A stretch of 64,000 nt of DNA, taken from assembly GCA_016793805.1 (NCBI GenBank), contig JAEUIZ010000039.1:62001-126000 (forward strand), written 5' to 3'. This document shows positions 1-8,008 of this stretch, in pieces (position 1 is the stretch's first letter; each line of letters opens with the position of its first letter). The position numbers and the translations under genes were made by a program. The DNA is from Phycisphaerae bacterium (GTDB lineage Bacteria > Planctomycetota > Phycisphaerae > Phycisphaerales > UBA1924). The notes below the pieces were generated by a model. The model did not search any database. It was not told the DNA's origin and worked only from the letters and a program-made list of their open reading frames with translations.

Positions 1-289
1 ATCTCGACCTGCCGCGCGACCCGGGCGTACTAGCCCTCCGCGACCCGCGACCCCCGGCGCGCGCACACCACGCGCCCGCCGCACCCATTCGGTCACCGGC
101 GCGCGCGCGCAGCGTGCTCTGCATCTGGCAGACCTAGCCGCGCCTCCATCCCGGTCCCCGCCCTCCCAGGGCCGATCCCCGATCGCGCGCGCCGCGTCCG
201 TGCGCGCGCCGCCTGCACTGTGCCACGTGGAACATTCCCTCAGTCCTCCACCTCCCGGCGCGCCCCCGCGCGCCACGAAGGAGCCGACC
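1..289. other. Left edge, no supported gene
   Basis: GC-rich DNA at the window edge. A short frame open from the left edge stops at 31-33 and could be the tail of a gene lying mostly outside, but ten codons are too few to judge. The only other signal is the Shine-Dalgarno AAGGAG at 278-283, which belongs to the gene starting at 290. Confidence 0.5.
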
Positions 290-664
290 ATGCGTCACCA
301 TCTCGCCTTGCTCGCTCTCGCCGCCGCCCTCGCCGGCTGCGCGTCCGCCGGCAAGCCCGCCGCCAACACCGACAACGCCGTCGTCCATCACGTCTCGGCC
401 CAGGACCAGGCCGCCACCCACGCCACCACCCCGATCACCGCCGATCGGGTCACACTCTGGGTCAATGGCCTCGGGTGCCCGCTGTGCGCGACCAACGCCG
501 ACAAGCAACTCAAGCGGTTGCCCGGCGTGCTCGCCGTCGACACCGACCTCTCCACCGGGAAGATCCTGGTCCAACTCGGCACGTCCCGCCGGCCGTCGCC
601 CGAGCAGTTCAGCGGCGCGATCGCCGACGCCGGCTTCACCCTGGTCAAGATCGAAACCCATTAG
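290..664 (+). CDS. HMA-domain metal-binding lipoprotein
   Basis: 124 residues. The N-terminus is a lipoprotein signal (LALAAALAGC; lipobox Cys near residue 18), so the mature protein should be tethered outside the inner membrane. After a linker, residues about 50-124 form one heavy-metal-associated fold with the metal-binding loop GLGCPLC (CxxC) followed by LKRLPGV and a terminal GFTLVKIE strand, the usual HMA layout. The ATG at 290 has AAGGAG seven bases upstream; an upstream in-frame start at 200 would bury the signal peptide. HMA domains bind Cu, Zn or Hg and usually sit in cytosolic chaperones, MerP or P-type ATPases. A lipid-anchored solo copy suggests an exported metal chaperone or scavenger. 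The next gene encodes a predicted outer-membrane barrel. The metal is unknown. Confidence 0.82.
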   Translation: MRHHLALLALAAALAGCASAGKPAANTDNAVVHHVSAQDQAATHATTPITADRVTLWVNGLGCPLCATNADKQLKRLPGVLAVDTDLSTGKILVQLGTSRRPSPEQFSGAIADAGFTLVKIETH

Positions 665-749
665 GCCACGATCGCGGCCGCGCAACCGCACGAGTCGGGG
701 TGGGGTCGGGGTGGGCGTGGAGGGGCGCGGGCCGCACGGGAGAGAATCG

Positions 750-1583
750 ATGCGCGCACAACGAATGGCGTTGGTGATGGTGCTGGCCGCGGGTGGGTCG
801 GCGATGGCCCAGGAAGCGATGTTCACCGCGGCGGCCACGATGCCCTCGCCCGGGACGTTCGTGCTCCGGCAGCAGTTCCACGTGGCACGCTTCGGAATGA
901 ACGCCGACGCGGGGATCGAATCGACGACGCAGACCGAGGCCATGACCTCGCTGGCGATGGGGCTGGCGCGGGGCTGGTCGGTGCGGGTCGATCTGCCGCT
1001 GGCCTGGCGCGAGGACGACCTGGTCGGCGGCGGGAGCGACGCCGACCACGGGGTCGAGGACCTGGGCCTGACGTTCAAGTGGCGGGTGTTCAAGAGCGAC
1101 ACGGGCGGGGTGAACACGGTCCGCGTGGCGCTGCTGGGCGGCGTGGCGTTCGCCAGCGGCGACGACCACGACTTCTCCAGCCAGAGCGTGAGCCCGACGC
1201 TCGGCGCGGTGGTGACGATCGTGGAGGGTCGGCACGGGTTCAACCAGGAGGTGAGCCTGCGGATCAATCCGGGCGGCGACGACGACCACAACTTCGGGGG
1301 CAAGGGCCGGAGCGACGCGATCTTCCACAACTCGGCGTACCTGTTCCGGATCGCGCCCGCGGAGTACGCGAGCGACACGGTGGGCGCGTGGTATGGGGTG
1401 GGGGAGTTGCTGGGGATCTATGAGACGAACGGGGACTACGAGTTGCGCGGGTCGGTGGGCGTGATGTACGAAGGCCGGGTGTGGGCGCTGGAGGGCATGG
1501 TGCTGGTGCCGATCTTGGACGCGGCGGAGCACCGGGCGGAGTTGGACTGGGGCTTGGGCGTGGGAGTGCGGCTGGCGTTCTGA
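750..1583 (+). CDS. Outer-membrane beta-barrel-like protein
   Basis: 277 residues with a cleavable signal peptide ending about AMA-QEA. The rest alternates amphipathic strands and Asp/Gly-rich turns (GGGSDADHG, SGDDHDF, NPGGDDDHNFGG) and ends in VGVRLAF with a terminal Phe, typical of proteins inserted by the BAM machinery. The overall look is that of the 'transporter' or MetA-like porin family, but I cannot fix the subfamily. The ATG at 750 begins directly at the signal peptide. It lies 85 bp downstream of the HMA lipoprotein in the same direction, so the two may form a metal-handling pair; this is inference. The several Asp/His-rich loops could bind cations. Confidence 0.65.
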   Translation: MRAQRMALVMVLAAGGSAMAQEAMFTAAATMPSPGTFVLRQQFHVARFGMNADAGIESTTQTEAMTSLAMGLARGWSVRVDLPLAWREDDLVGGGSDADHGVEDLGLTFKWRVFKSDTGGVNTVRVALLGGVAFASGDDHDFSSQSVSPTLGAVVTIVEGRHGFNQEVSLRINPGGDDDHNFGGKGRSDAIFHNSAYLFRIAPAEYASDTVGAWYGVGELLGIYETNGDYELRGSVGVMYEGRVWALEGMVLVPILDAAEHRAELDWGLGVGVRLAF

Positions 1584-1600
1584 GCGGAGGCCAGAGGGGA

Positions 1601-2107
1601 TCACGCCGCGGTGGCGGAGTGTGGCGTGGCCGCGGCTTCGCGGGCGTGGCTGTCGCCCGTGAGGAGGACGATGCCGAGCAGGATGAGCGCGACGGCGAGG
1701 AGTTTGCGGGGCGTGAGGGGCTCGCCGAGCATGAGCCAACCGAGGAGGACGGCAGAGGCAGGGGCGAGGGAGAAGGCGATGGGTCGGAGGCGGGAGATGT
1801 CGCCGCCGGGCATGGCGAGGCCGGCGTAGAAGAAGAAGACGCCCGCGAAGCCGGCGAGGACTCCGGAGCCGAGGATGAGTTTGGCCCAGACGGGCCCGGT
1901 CATGGCGCGGAAGTCGTTGGCGACCTCGGTGGACCAGAAGCGGGAGGCGAGGAGGTAGGCGGCGAGGGCGAGTGGGAGGGTGACCAGGGCGCGGACGAGG
2001 AAGGCGGCCATGGGCCCGACCTGTCGGGAGTTGAGGGCGGCCTTGGTGAAGATCTCGCCGACGCCCCAGCAGAGCCCGGCGAGGATGGCGAAGAGGACGG
2101 GTTTCAT
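1601..2107 (-). CDS. EamA-type (DMT) half transporter
   Basis: 168 residues with about five hydrophobic helices and a short soluble tail. It starts MKPVLFAILAGLCWGVGEIF, the classic first helix of an EamA unit, and ends its membrane part with LGEPLTPRKLLAVALILLG, the motif seen before the last helix of each EamA repeat. Full DMT exporters have two such units (about 300 residues); this one has a single unit, so it probably dimerises like EmrE-type or paired small DMT proteins. Substrate unknown. It lies 24 bp after greA on the same strand and converges with the barrel gene. Confidence 0.8.
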   Translation of the reverse strand: MKPVLFAILAGLCWGVGEIFTKAALNSRQVGPMAAFLVRALVTLPLALAAYLLASRFWSTEVANDFRAMTGPVWAKLILGSGVLAGFAGVFFFYAGLAMPGGDISRLRPIAFSLAPASAVLLGWLMLGEPLTPRKLLAVALILLGIVLLTGDSHAREAAATPHSATAA

Positions 2108-2131
2108 GAGAAGCGGAACGCGGCCGGGGAA

Positions 2132-2599
2132 TCAGACGATCTCGACGATCTCGAAGCGTTTGACGCCCCGGGGCGCGTTGACGCGGATGACCTCGCCGAC
2201 GCGGGCCTTGAGGAGGGCCTCGCCCATGGGGCTGGAGACGGTGACCTCGTCGTAGTCCTCGGGCGGGTCGGCGGACATCTCGCCGACGAGTTTGACGGTA
2301 TCGACGCGGCCTTTTTCGACGTCTTTGATGCGGACGGAGGACCCGAGCATGACGATGTCGCCGCCCTTGCCGGCGCCGTCCTCGACGACCTGGGCGTGGG
2401 CGAGGCGATCCTCGAGGCGGCGGATCTCGGCCTCTTCCATGCCCTGCTGCTCGCGGGCGGCGTGGTAGTCCCCGTTCTCCTTGAGGTCGCCCAGGGCGCG
2501 GGCCTCGGCGATGCGGAGGCTGATCACGGGGCGGTTGGCCTTGAGGAGGGCGAGGCGCTGCTCGACCTTCTCGCGTTCGGCCTTGGTCATCATCTCCAT
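2132..2599 (-). CDS. greA: Transcription elongation factor GreA
   Basis: 155 residues, the normal GreA length. The N-terminal coiled-coil hairpin (about residues 1-75) carries the tip region DLKENGDYHAAREQQ, whose acidic Asp/Glu residues stimulate RNA polymerase to cleave backtracked transcripts. The C-terminal FKBP-like domain has the signature SSPMGEALLKARVGE. I chose the ATG at 2599 because the coiled coil begins there (MEMMTKAEREKVEQRL); the frame remains open far upstream only because of high GC. It follows the wall-synthesis genes on the same strand. Confidence 0.95.
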   Translation of the reverse strand: MEMMTKAEREKVEQRLALLKANRPVISLRIAEARALGDLKENGDYHAAREQQGMEEAEIRRLEDRLAHAQVVEDGAGKGGDIVMLGSSVRIKDVEKGRVDTVKLVGEMSADPPEDYDEVTVSSPMGEALLKARVGEVIRVNAPRGVKRFEIVEIV

Positions 2600-2690
2600 C
2601 GTCCGACTCCCAATCCGCGTCTCGGGGCCGGATGAGGCGGCCCGGGGAAGCGGACATTCGCTCGCAGGGGTCGCCGAGTTGGGCGACGCT

Positions 2691-3602
2691 CTAATGTAGG
2701 CGGGGTGGGGTGGACCGGCCACGGAGCGCGGCGGCGACGGTCCAGGCGACGAGCGCGAGGGAGAGGGTGGCGAGGGTGAAGGTCCAGTGGGCCTGGGCGG
2801 TAGCGGCGGATCGCCCGGTCCAGGCGCGGTCGCGGGTGAGTTCGAGGAGCGAGGTGATCGGGGAGAGCATCCAGTCGGTGCGTGCGGGGTCGGGCTCGGA
2901 GGAGAGGCCGGCGAGGGAGAGGCCCGCGCCCATGACGACGACGGCGGCGATGGCGGCCATCCACCAGAGCCCGGGGTCGGGGGCGAGACGATGGGCGGCG
3001 CGGAGGCGTTGGACCTGAGCGAGGGCGAGGACGCCGGCGACGAGCGTGCCCCAGGCGGTGATGGAGACGGCGACGGCGGCGACGACATCGAAGGGCCAGT
3101 GCGCGAGCCAGCGGACCCACTGGGGCCAGACGACGGCCTGGACGGGGATGAGGACGACGACGAGGTCCTGGGCGCTGCCGACGAGGGGGTTGCTGGGCGG
3201 GAGTTGGGAGAGGCGGACCATCGGCCAGAGGATGCAGACGCCGACGGCGACGATGACGAAGAGGGTCCGTCCTGCGGCGCGCATGAGGGCGGGATCGACC
3301 TGGCCACGGGAGGCGACGGCGACGAAGGTGGAGACGGTGGCGACGAAGAGGAAGGCGGTCCAGAGGAAGGCGAAGGCGCGGGGCTCGCCGCGGCGATGGG
3401 CCCAGGGGTCGGCGGCGAGTTCACGCGCGGGGGGCGGGGCGTCGGGCGCGGCGGCTGGATCGGCCACGGGCTCTGGCGTCGGGTGCGTGTCGGGAGATGG
3501 CGCGGCGCGGGGCGAGTCGTCGGAGGGCGGCGCGGCGTGAGAGGAATCGGGTGGCGGCGGGTCGGGCGCGGGGGGGATGGGATCGCCGCCGGGCGGGGTC
3601 AT
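2691..3602 (-). CDS. Proline-rich multi-pass membrane protein, unknown function
   Basis: 303 residues. The first 75 or so are a Pro/Ala/Asp-rich, probably disordered cytoplasmic segment. Then come about six hydrophobic segments (starting FAFLWTAFLFVATVSTFVAV). The layout resembles small Yip1-like or uncharacterised planctomycete membrane proteins; I recognise no catalytic motif. Its start codon overlaps the stop of the FtsQ-like gene by four bases (ATGA), so it is translated with the murC-murB-ddl-ftsQ group and may act in the envelope. Function not assigned. Confidence 0.7.
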   Translation of the reverse strand: MTPPGGDPIPPAPDPPPPDSSHAAPPSDDSPRAAPSPDTHPTPEPVADPAAAPDAPPPARELAADPWAHRRGEPRAFAFLWTAFLFVATVSTFVAVASRGQVDPALMRAAGRTLFVIVAVGVCILWPMVRLSQLPPSNPLVGSAQDLVVVLIPVQAVVWPQWVRWLAHWPFDVVAAVAVSITAWGTLVAGVLALAQVQRLRAAHRLAPDPGLWWMAAIAAVVVMGAGLSLAGLSSEPDPARTDWMLSPITSLLELTRDRAWTGRSAATAQAHWTFTLATLSLALVAWTVAAALRGRSTPPRLH

Positions 3603-4465
3603 GGGGCCTCGGCGGTGGCGGAGTTATCGACGAGGAGCATGGGCCCGCCGATCTCGACGAGGCGGTGCTTGGCGTCGATCTGGCCGAAGCGGGCGTGGAG
3701 GGCGTCGAGTCGGCGGAGTTTCTCGATGGCGGAGACTTCGCCCGGGAGGGAGTCGGCGGGCGCGCCGCCCCAGACCGCGCGGCCGTGGGTGGTGGTGACG
3801 AGGACGAGGCGCCTTCGATCGTGGTAGTCGGAGGCGTCGACGGCGGCGAGTTGGGATCGCCACGGGCGCGAGGAGGCGAGGAGGAGGAGGTCGAGTGCGG
3901 CACGGATGTCGTCGCCGGGCCAGAGGCCGCCCGCGGCGATCTGGCTCCCCGAGAGCGGGGGCTCGCGGTGGACGCCGAGAATGGCCTGGTAGGCGGAGGA
4001 GCCGGCGGGGTAGGCGATGGGCAGGACGCGGGCGTCGCGCGAGACGAGGTAGTCGGTGGCGTCGCGTCGCACGACGGCGACCGGGACGCGCCAGGCGGCC
4101 TCAACGGTGACGGCGCCGCCCGGGAGGCGGCGGATGGGCCCGACGCGATCGAACCAGCCGGTGTCGTCGAGGGCGCGGCCGAGGCGAGCGAGGGCGGCGG
4201 GGCGGAGAGGATCGGGCTGGGCGTCGAGTGCGGAGACGGCGATGGCCATGAGGCGGTCGCGCTCGCTCTGGGGGAGCCAGTTGCCGTCGGGCCAGGCGAG
4301 GGAGAGGCGCGTGGGTGAGGCGGCGAGGCGGGCCTGGGTGGAGGCGGCGAGGCGAGGGAGGCCCAGGAGCGTGGCGGCGGCGAGGCCGAGGGCGACGGCG
4401 GAAGAGCCGGCGATGAGGAGGATTCGTCGGGTGGGAGCGGGGGCGTCCGTGCGCTTTCGGGCCAT
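3599..4465 (-). CDS. ftsQ: FtsQ/DivIB-like cell-division membrane protein
   Basis: 288 residues. A short basic cytoplasmic tail (MARKRTDAPAPTRR) and one transmembrane helix (about residues 14-35) are followed by a periplasmic part containing a POTRA-like stretch (DDTGWFDRVGPIRRLPGGAVTVEAAWRVPVA...) and a beta region (YLVSRDARVLPI). This is the topology of FtsQ, and the order murC-murB-ddl-ftsQ is that of the dcw cluster. Sequence similarity to model FtsQ is weak by eye, so the call leans on topology and position. Notably ftsA and ftsZ do not follow; the next gene is an unknown membrane protein. Confidence 0.7.
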   Translation of the reverse strand: MARKRTDAPAPTRRILLIAGSSAVALGLAAATLLGLPRLAASTQARLAASPTRLSLAWPDGNWLPQSERDRLMAIAVSALDAQPDPLRPAALARLGRALDDTGWFDRVGPIRRLPGGAVTVEAAWRVPVAVVRRDATDYLVSRDARVLPIAYPAGSSAYQAILGVHREPPLSGSQIAAGGLWPGDDIRAALDLLLLASSRPWRSQLAAVDASDYHDRRRLVLVTTTHGRAVWGGAPADSLPGEVSAIEKLRRLDALHARFGQIDAKHRLVEIGGPMLLVDNSATAEAP

Positions 4466-4578
4466 GACTCGTCCTTGGTCAGCGGGGCTTGGCGGCGTCT
4501 GTCGGCCCCGGGCACTTCGTCCTGAAGTGTGCGGGGACGGGAGAGTGTATCGGCGGGGAGGAGTGGATTCGAGGAGGG

Positions 4579-5487
4579 CTATGCGCGGAGGGCCATGTCG
4601 ACGAGACGGGCGCAGAGGTTGGGCATGGGGATGCCGGCGTGGGCGGCGGCCTTGGGGACGAGGGAGTGGGAGGTGAACCCGGGCATGGTGTTGATCTCGA
4701 GGAGCCAGGGGCGATCGTCGTGGTCGAGGATGAAGTCGGCGCGGGAGACGTGGCGAGCGCCGAGGGCGGCGAAGAGGCGCTCGGCGTAGCCCTTGATGGT
4801 GGAGGCGAGGTTGCCGGGGAGATCGGGGTCGAGGATGTAGCGGGTGTCGTCGCGTGCGTACTTGGCCTCGTAGTCGTAGACGCCGTGGGCGGGGGCGATG
4901 TGGATGAGGGGGAGGGCCTTGCCGTCGAGGAGTCCGACGGTGAGTTCCTTGCCGGCGATGTAGCGTTCGACGAGGTAGGCGCGGCCTGGGTTTTTCTTCT
5001 GATCGTCGGCGACGGCGGCGCGGGCGCGGTTCCAGGCGGAGAGGTCTGGGCAGATGTGGAGCCCGACGCTGGAGCCGTCGTGGACGGGCTTGACGACGGC
5101 GGGGACGCCGACGGGGGAGTGGTCGTCCTTGGGGTTGAGGACGCAGGCGTCGGCGGTGGGGATTGCGGCGGCGAGTGCGGCGAGTTTGGTGGCGAGTTTG
5201 TCCATGGCGAGGCGTGCGGCGCGGGGCCGGCAACCGACGTAGGGCCGGCCGTCGAGTTCGAGGAGGTCCTGGAGCGGGCCGCCCTCGCCGAAGGCGCCGT
5301 GGAGGACCGGGAAGACGACGTCGCCCGGGAGGGCGCGGAGGGAGTCGAGCGTGAGGCGGTCGATGGTGCGTGCCTCGACGGAGAACGTGCCGGACTGGCG
5401 GAGCGCGTCGGCGACGCCGGCGGCGCTCTTGAGGCTGACGTCGCGTTCGGCGTCTGGGCCGCCGCCGAGGACGAGAACGGTGGTCAT
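4579..5487 (-). CDS. ddl: D-alanine--D-alanine ligase
   Basis: 302 residues, the short bacterial Ddl length. It is an ATP-grasp enzyme that joins two D-Ala for the peptidoglycan precursor. Visible motifs: N-terminal GGGPDAERDVSLKS (the family GGxSxERxVSLxS), MDKLATK, the ATP loop KPVHDGSSVGL, a metal-binding DFILD and the C-terminal LEINTMPGFTSHS that shapes the second D-Ala site. The ATG at 5487 overlaps the end of murB by four bases, so the two are translationally coupled. It lies 113 bp before the ftsQ-like gene. Confidence 0.96.
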   Translation of the reverse strand: MTTVLVLGGGPDAERDVSLKSAAGVADALRQSGTFSVEARTIDRLTLDSLRALPGDVVFPVLHGAFGEGGPLQDLLELDGRPYVGCRPRAARLAMDKLATKLAALAAAIPTADACVLNPKDDHSPVGVPAVVKPVHDGSSVGLHICPDLSAWNRARAAVADDQKKNPGRAYLVERYIAGKELTVGLLDGKALPLIHIAPAHGVYDYEAKYARDDTRYILDPDLPGNLASTIKGYAERLFAALGARHVSRADFILDHDDRPWLLEINTMPGFTSHSLVPKAAAHAGIPMPNLCARLVDMALRA

Positions 5488-6425
5488 GGGAGGTGCTCCG
5501 TGGGGTTGCGTCGCCAGATGACGACCTCGGGCTCGAGGGAGACGCCGAAGGCGTCGAGGACGCGCTGGCGTGCGCGGCGCATGAGGTCGATGACGTCACG
5601 GGCGCGAGCGCCGGGCTCGGTGACGACGAAGTTGGCGTGGAAGTCGCTGATGCGGGCGCCGCCGCCCTCGGCGCGGAGGCCCTTGCAGCCCGCGCGGTCG
5701 AGGAGCATCCCCGCGCTGACGCGGCGCGGGCCGTCGGCGGGCTTGTGTTCGAGGCGCTCGGCGAGGTCGGGGTCGACGGTGGGATTCTTGAAGACGCAGC
5801 CGGCGGAGGGCTCGCCCATGGGCTGGGTGCGTTTCTTGTAGGCCATCACGTCCTTGAGGCGGTCGCGGAGTGGGGCGGGATCGGCGGGGTTGAGGGCGAG
5901 TTCGACGGCGGTGAGGACGAGGTGATTCAGGCCGGAGCGGCGATAGTCGAAGGGGATGTCGTTGCGGGCGAGGGAGACGGGTCGGCCTGCGCGGTCGAAG
6001 CCGTGGACGGCGTGAACGGCATCGGCGAACTGACCGAAGGTCCCGCCGGCGTTCATGATGGCGGCGCCGCCGACGGAAGCGGGGATGCCGCCGAGTCCCT
6101 CGAGCCCGGCGAGCCCGCGGCGGACGGATTCGAGGATGAGTTTGGGGAGGTTGGCGCCCGCGCCGGCGTGGACGCGAGAACCATCGAAGGTGACGGAGGT
6201 GAAGGCGGGTTGGTTGAGCGCGACGACGAGGTTGGGAATGCCGTCGTCGTCGACGAGGAGGTTGGCGCCGTCCCCGAGGACGCGGAGGTCGGGATCGAGG
6301 TCGAGGCAGGCGCGGAGTTCGTCGGGCGAGGCTGGTCGCGCGAGTCGATCGGCGGCGCCCCCGATGGCGAACCAGGTGGGGATGGGGGCGTTGCGCTCGA
6401 TCTGGGGAGCGTGGAGGGCCAACAT
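5484..6425 (-). CDS. murB: UDP-N-acetylenolpyruvoylglucosamine reductase
   Basis: 313 residues. It is an FAD enzyme reducing UDP-GlcNAc-enolpyruvate to UDP-MurNAc. The FAD-binding half has FAIGGAADRL and LGDGANLLVDDDG. The flavin loop is GIPASVGGAAIMNAGG (about 113-128), with YRRSGLN in the second half. At the proton-donor position the sequence is SAGCVFKNP, so the usual Ser of GSxFkNP is a Cys, a substitution known in some MurB groups. The C-terminal catalytic Glu is in LEPEVVIW. It lies nine bases after murC and overlaps ddl by four. Confidence 0.95.
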   Translation of the reverse strand: MLALHAPQIERNAPIPTWFAIGGAADRLARPASPDELRACLDLDPDLRVLGDGANLLVDDDGIPNLVVALNQPAFTSVTFDGSRVHAGAGANLPKLILESVRRGLAGLEGLGGIPASVGGAAIMNAGGTFGQFADAVHAVHGFDRAGRPVSLARNDIPFDYRRSGLNHLVLTAVELALNPADPAPLRDRLKDVMAYKKRTQPMGEPSAGCVFKNPTVDPDLAERLEHKPADGPRRVSAGMLLDRAGCKGLRAEGGGARISDFHANFVVTEPGARARDVIDLMRRARQRVLDAFGVSLEPEVVIWRRNPTEHLP

Positions 6426-6434
6426 CGAGGCTCC

Positions 6435-7943
6435 CTATCGGCGTGCGGCGGCGAGGTAGGCGTGGGCGATCTCGTCGACGGGTCCGGCGCCCATGACGAC
6501 GAGGACGTCGCCATCGCGGCAGAGGTTTTCGAGTTGCTCGACGATGGCCTCGAAGGGGTGGAGGTGCATGGCGCGCACGCCGCGCTGGCGGAGGCGGTCG
6601 ACGAGGTCGGCGGCGGTGACCTTCTGCTTCTCTTCGAGGCTGTCGCGGACGAAGTAGATGGGGGGAACGATGACGATGTCGGCGTCGGAGAAGGCGGCGG
6701 CGAACTCGCTGAGGAGGTGGCGGGTGCGGGAGTGCTGGTGGGGCTGGAAGACGCAGATGAGGCGAGCGCCGCGGTCGCGCGGGCGTTCGAAGTCGGCGAG
6801 GGCGTGGAGGGTAGACTCGACCTCGGTGGGGTGGTGTCCGTAGTCGTCATAGATGCGGACGACGCCGCCGGAGCGGAGGGGTCGCTCGCCGAGGAACTGG
6901 GTGCGGCGATCGACGCCGGCGAAGGCGGAGAGGGAGCGGCCGATGGAGGCGGGATCGGCGCCGAGCATGGAGGCGAGTGCGGCGGCGGTGGCGGCGTTGA
7001 CGGCGTTGTGGACGCCGGGGATGCGCATGGACCACTCGACGACGGGCGCGCCGTCGCGGAGGAGTGCGGCGCGCCGGGAGGCGGGATCGAAGGCGATGCG
7101 CCAGTCGGCCTGGGGGGAGAAGCCGATGGTCTCGACGCGGGCGCGGGCGCCTGCGGTGACCTCCCGGCGGTGGGCGCCGTCGTGGGCGATGAGGAGTCGT
7201 CCGCCGTCGGATTCCGGGGCGACTCGGAGGGCGAACTCGTGGAAGGCTTCGACGACGGCGTCGAGGGAGCCGTAGATGTCGAGGTGGTCGGCCTCGACGC
7301 TGGAGATGGAGGCGAGGGTGGGGTTGTAGTTGTGGAAGGAGCGATTGAACTCGCAGGCCTCGGCGAGGAGGATGCCGGGTCGGCCCTGGAGGGGGCCGGA
7401 GGGGATGGGGTTGGCGCCAAGGCGGAAGCCGGCGCGGTTGGCGGCGGGGGCGAGAGCGCCGAGTTCGAGTTGGGAGCAGGTGGCGCCGACGATGACGGTG
7501 GGATCGAGGCCGGCGTCGACGAGGGCGACGCCGAGCATGGCGGTGGTGGTGCTCTTGCCGTGGGTGCCGGCGACGGCGACGGCGGTGCGTCCGAGCATGC
7601 AGCGTCCGAGGGCCTCGGCGTAGGTGAGGGTGGGGAGGCCGCGGCTTTGAGCGGCGAGGAGTTCGGGGTGGTCTGGCTTGATGGCGGCGGAGGCGACGAC
7701 GAGGGAGCAATCGTCGGGGATTCGCCCTGCGGATTGGTCGAAGGCGACGGCGATGCCGTCACGCTGGAGTGCGGCGGTGGTTGGGGAAGGGTGGGCGTCG
7801 GAGCCGACGACGGCGGCGCCGCGGGTGCGCAACATCCGCGCGAGGCCGGCCATGCCGCAGCCCCCGATCCCGATGAGGTAGGCGGAGGCGTTGGCGAAGG
7901 AGTCGGGCGTTGTGCGCGCGGGTTGGGCGCGAATGGATGGCAT
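6435..7943 (-). CDS. murC: UDP-N-acetylmuramate--L-alanine ligase
   Basis: 502 residues. It is an ATP-dependent Mur ligase adding L-Ala to UDP-MurNAc. It has the MurC Rossmann start YLIGIGGCGMAGLARML (about 22-38), the ATP P-loop VAGTHGKSTTT (about 125-134), an EACEFNRSFHNY substrate/metal loop, HNAVNAATAAALA in the central domain and YDDYGHHPTEV at the start of the C-terminal domain. All are intact, so the enzyme should be active. It is the first gene of the murC-murB-ddl-ftsQ group; the 65 bp upstream separates it from the AsmA-like gene on the same strand. Confidence 0.96.
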   Translation of the reverse strand: MPSIRAQPARTTPDSFANASAYLIGIGGCGMAGLARMLRTRGAAVVGSDAHPSPTTAALQRDGIAVAFDQSAGRIPDDCSLVVASAAIKPDHPELLAAQSRGLPTLTYAEALGRCMLGRTAVAVAGTHGKSTTTAMLGVALVDAGLDPTVIVGATCSQLELGALAPAANRAGFRLGANPIPSGPLQGRPGILLAEACEFNRSFHNYNPTLASISSVEADHLDIYGSLDAVVEAFHEFALRVAPESDGGRLLIAHDGAHRREVTAGARARVETIGFSPQADWRIAFDPASRRAALLRDGAPVVEWSMRIPGVHNAVNAATAAALASMLGADPASIGRSLSAFAGVDRRTQFLGERPLRSGGVVRIYDDYGHHPTEVESTLHALADFERPRDRGARLICVFQPHQHSRTRHLLSEFAAAFSDADIVIVPPIYFVRDSLEEKQKVTAADLVDRLRQRGVRAMHLHPFEAIVEQLENLCRDGDVLVVMGAGPVDEIAHAYLAAARR

Positions 7944-8008
7944 GAGGAAGCGTATCGGACAGGCGGGGAAGAGAGCGTGAGGGGAAGGGGGGAGTGCTGG
8001 GGGTGTGG

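Noticed and set aside
200-289. Longer form of the HMA lipoprotein starting at 200
   Set aside because: It would place 30 residues before the lipoprotein signal and lacks the ribosome site present at 278-283.
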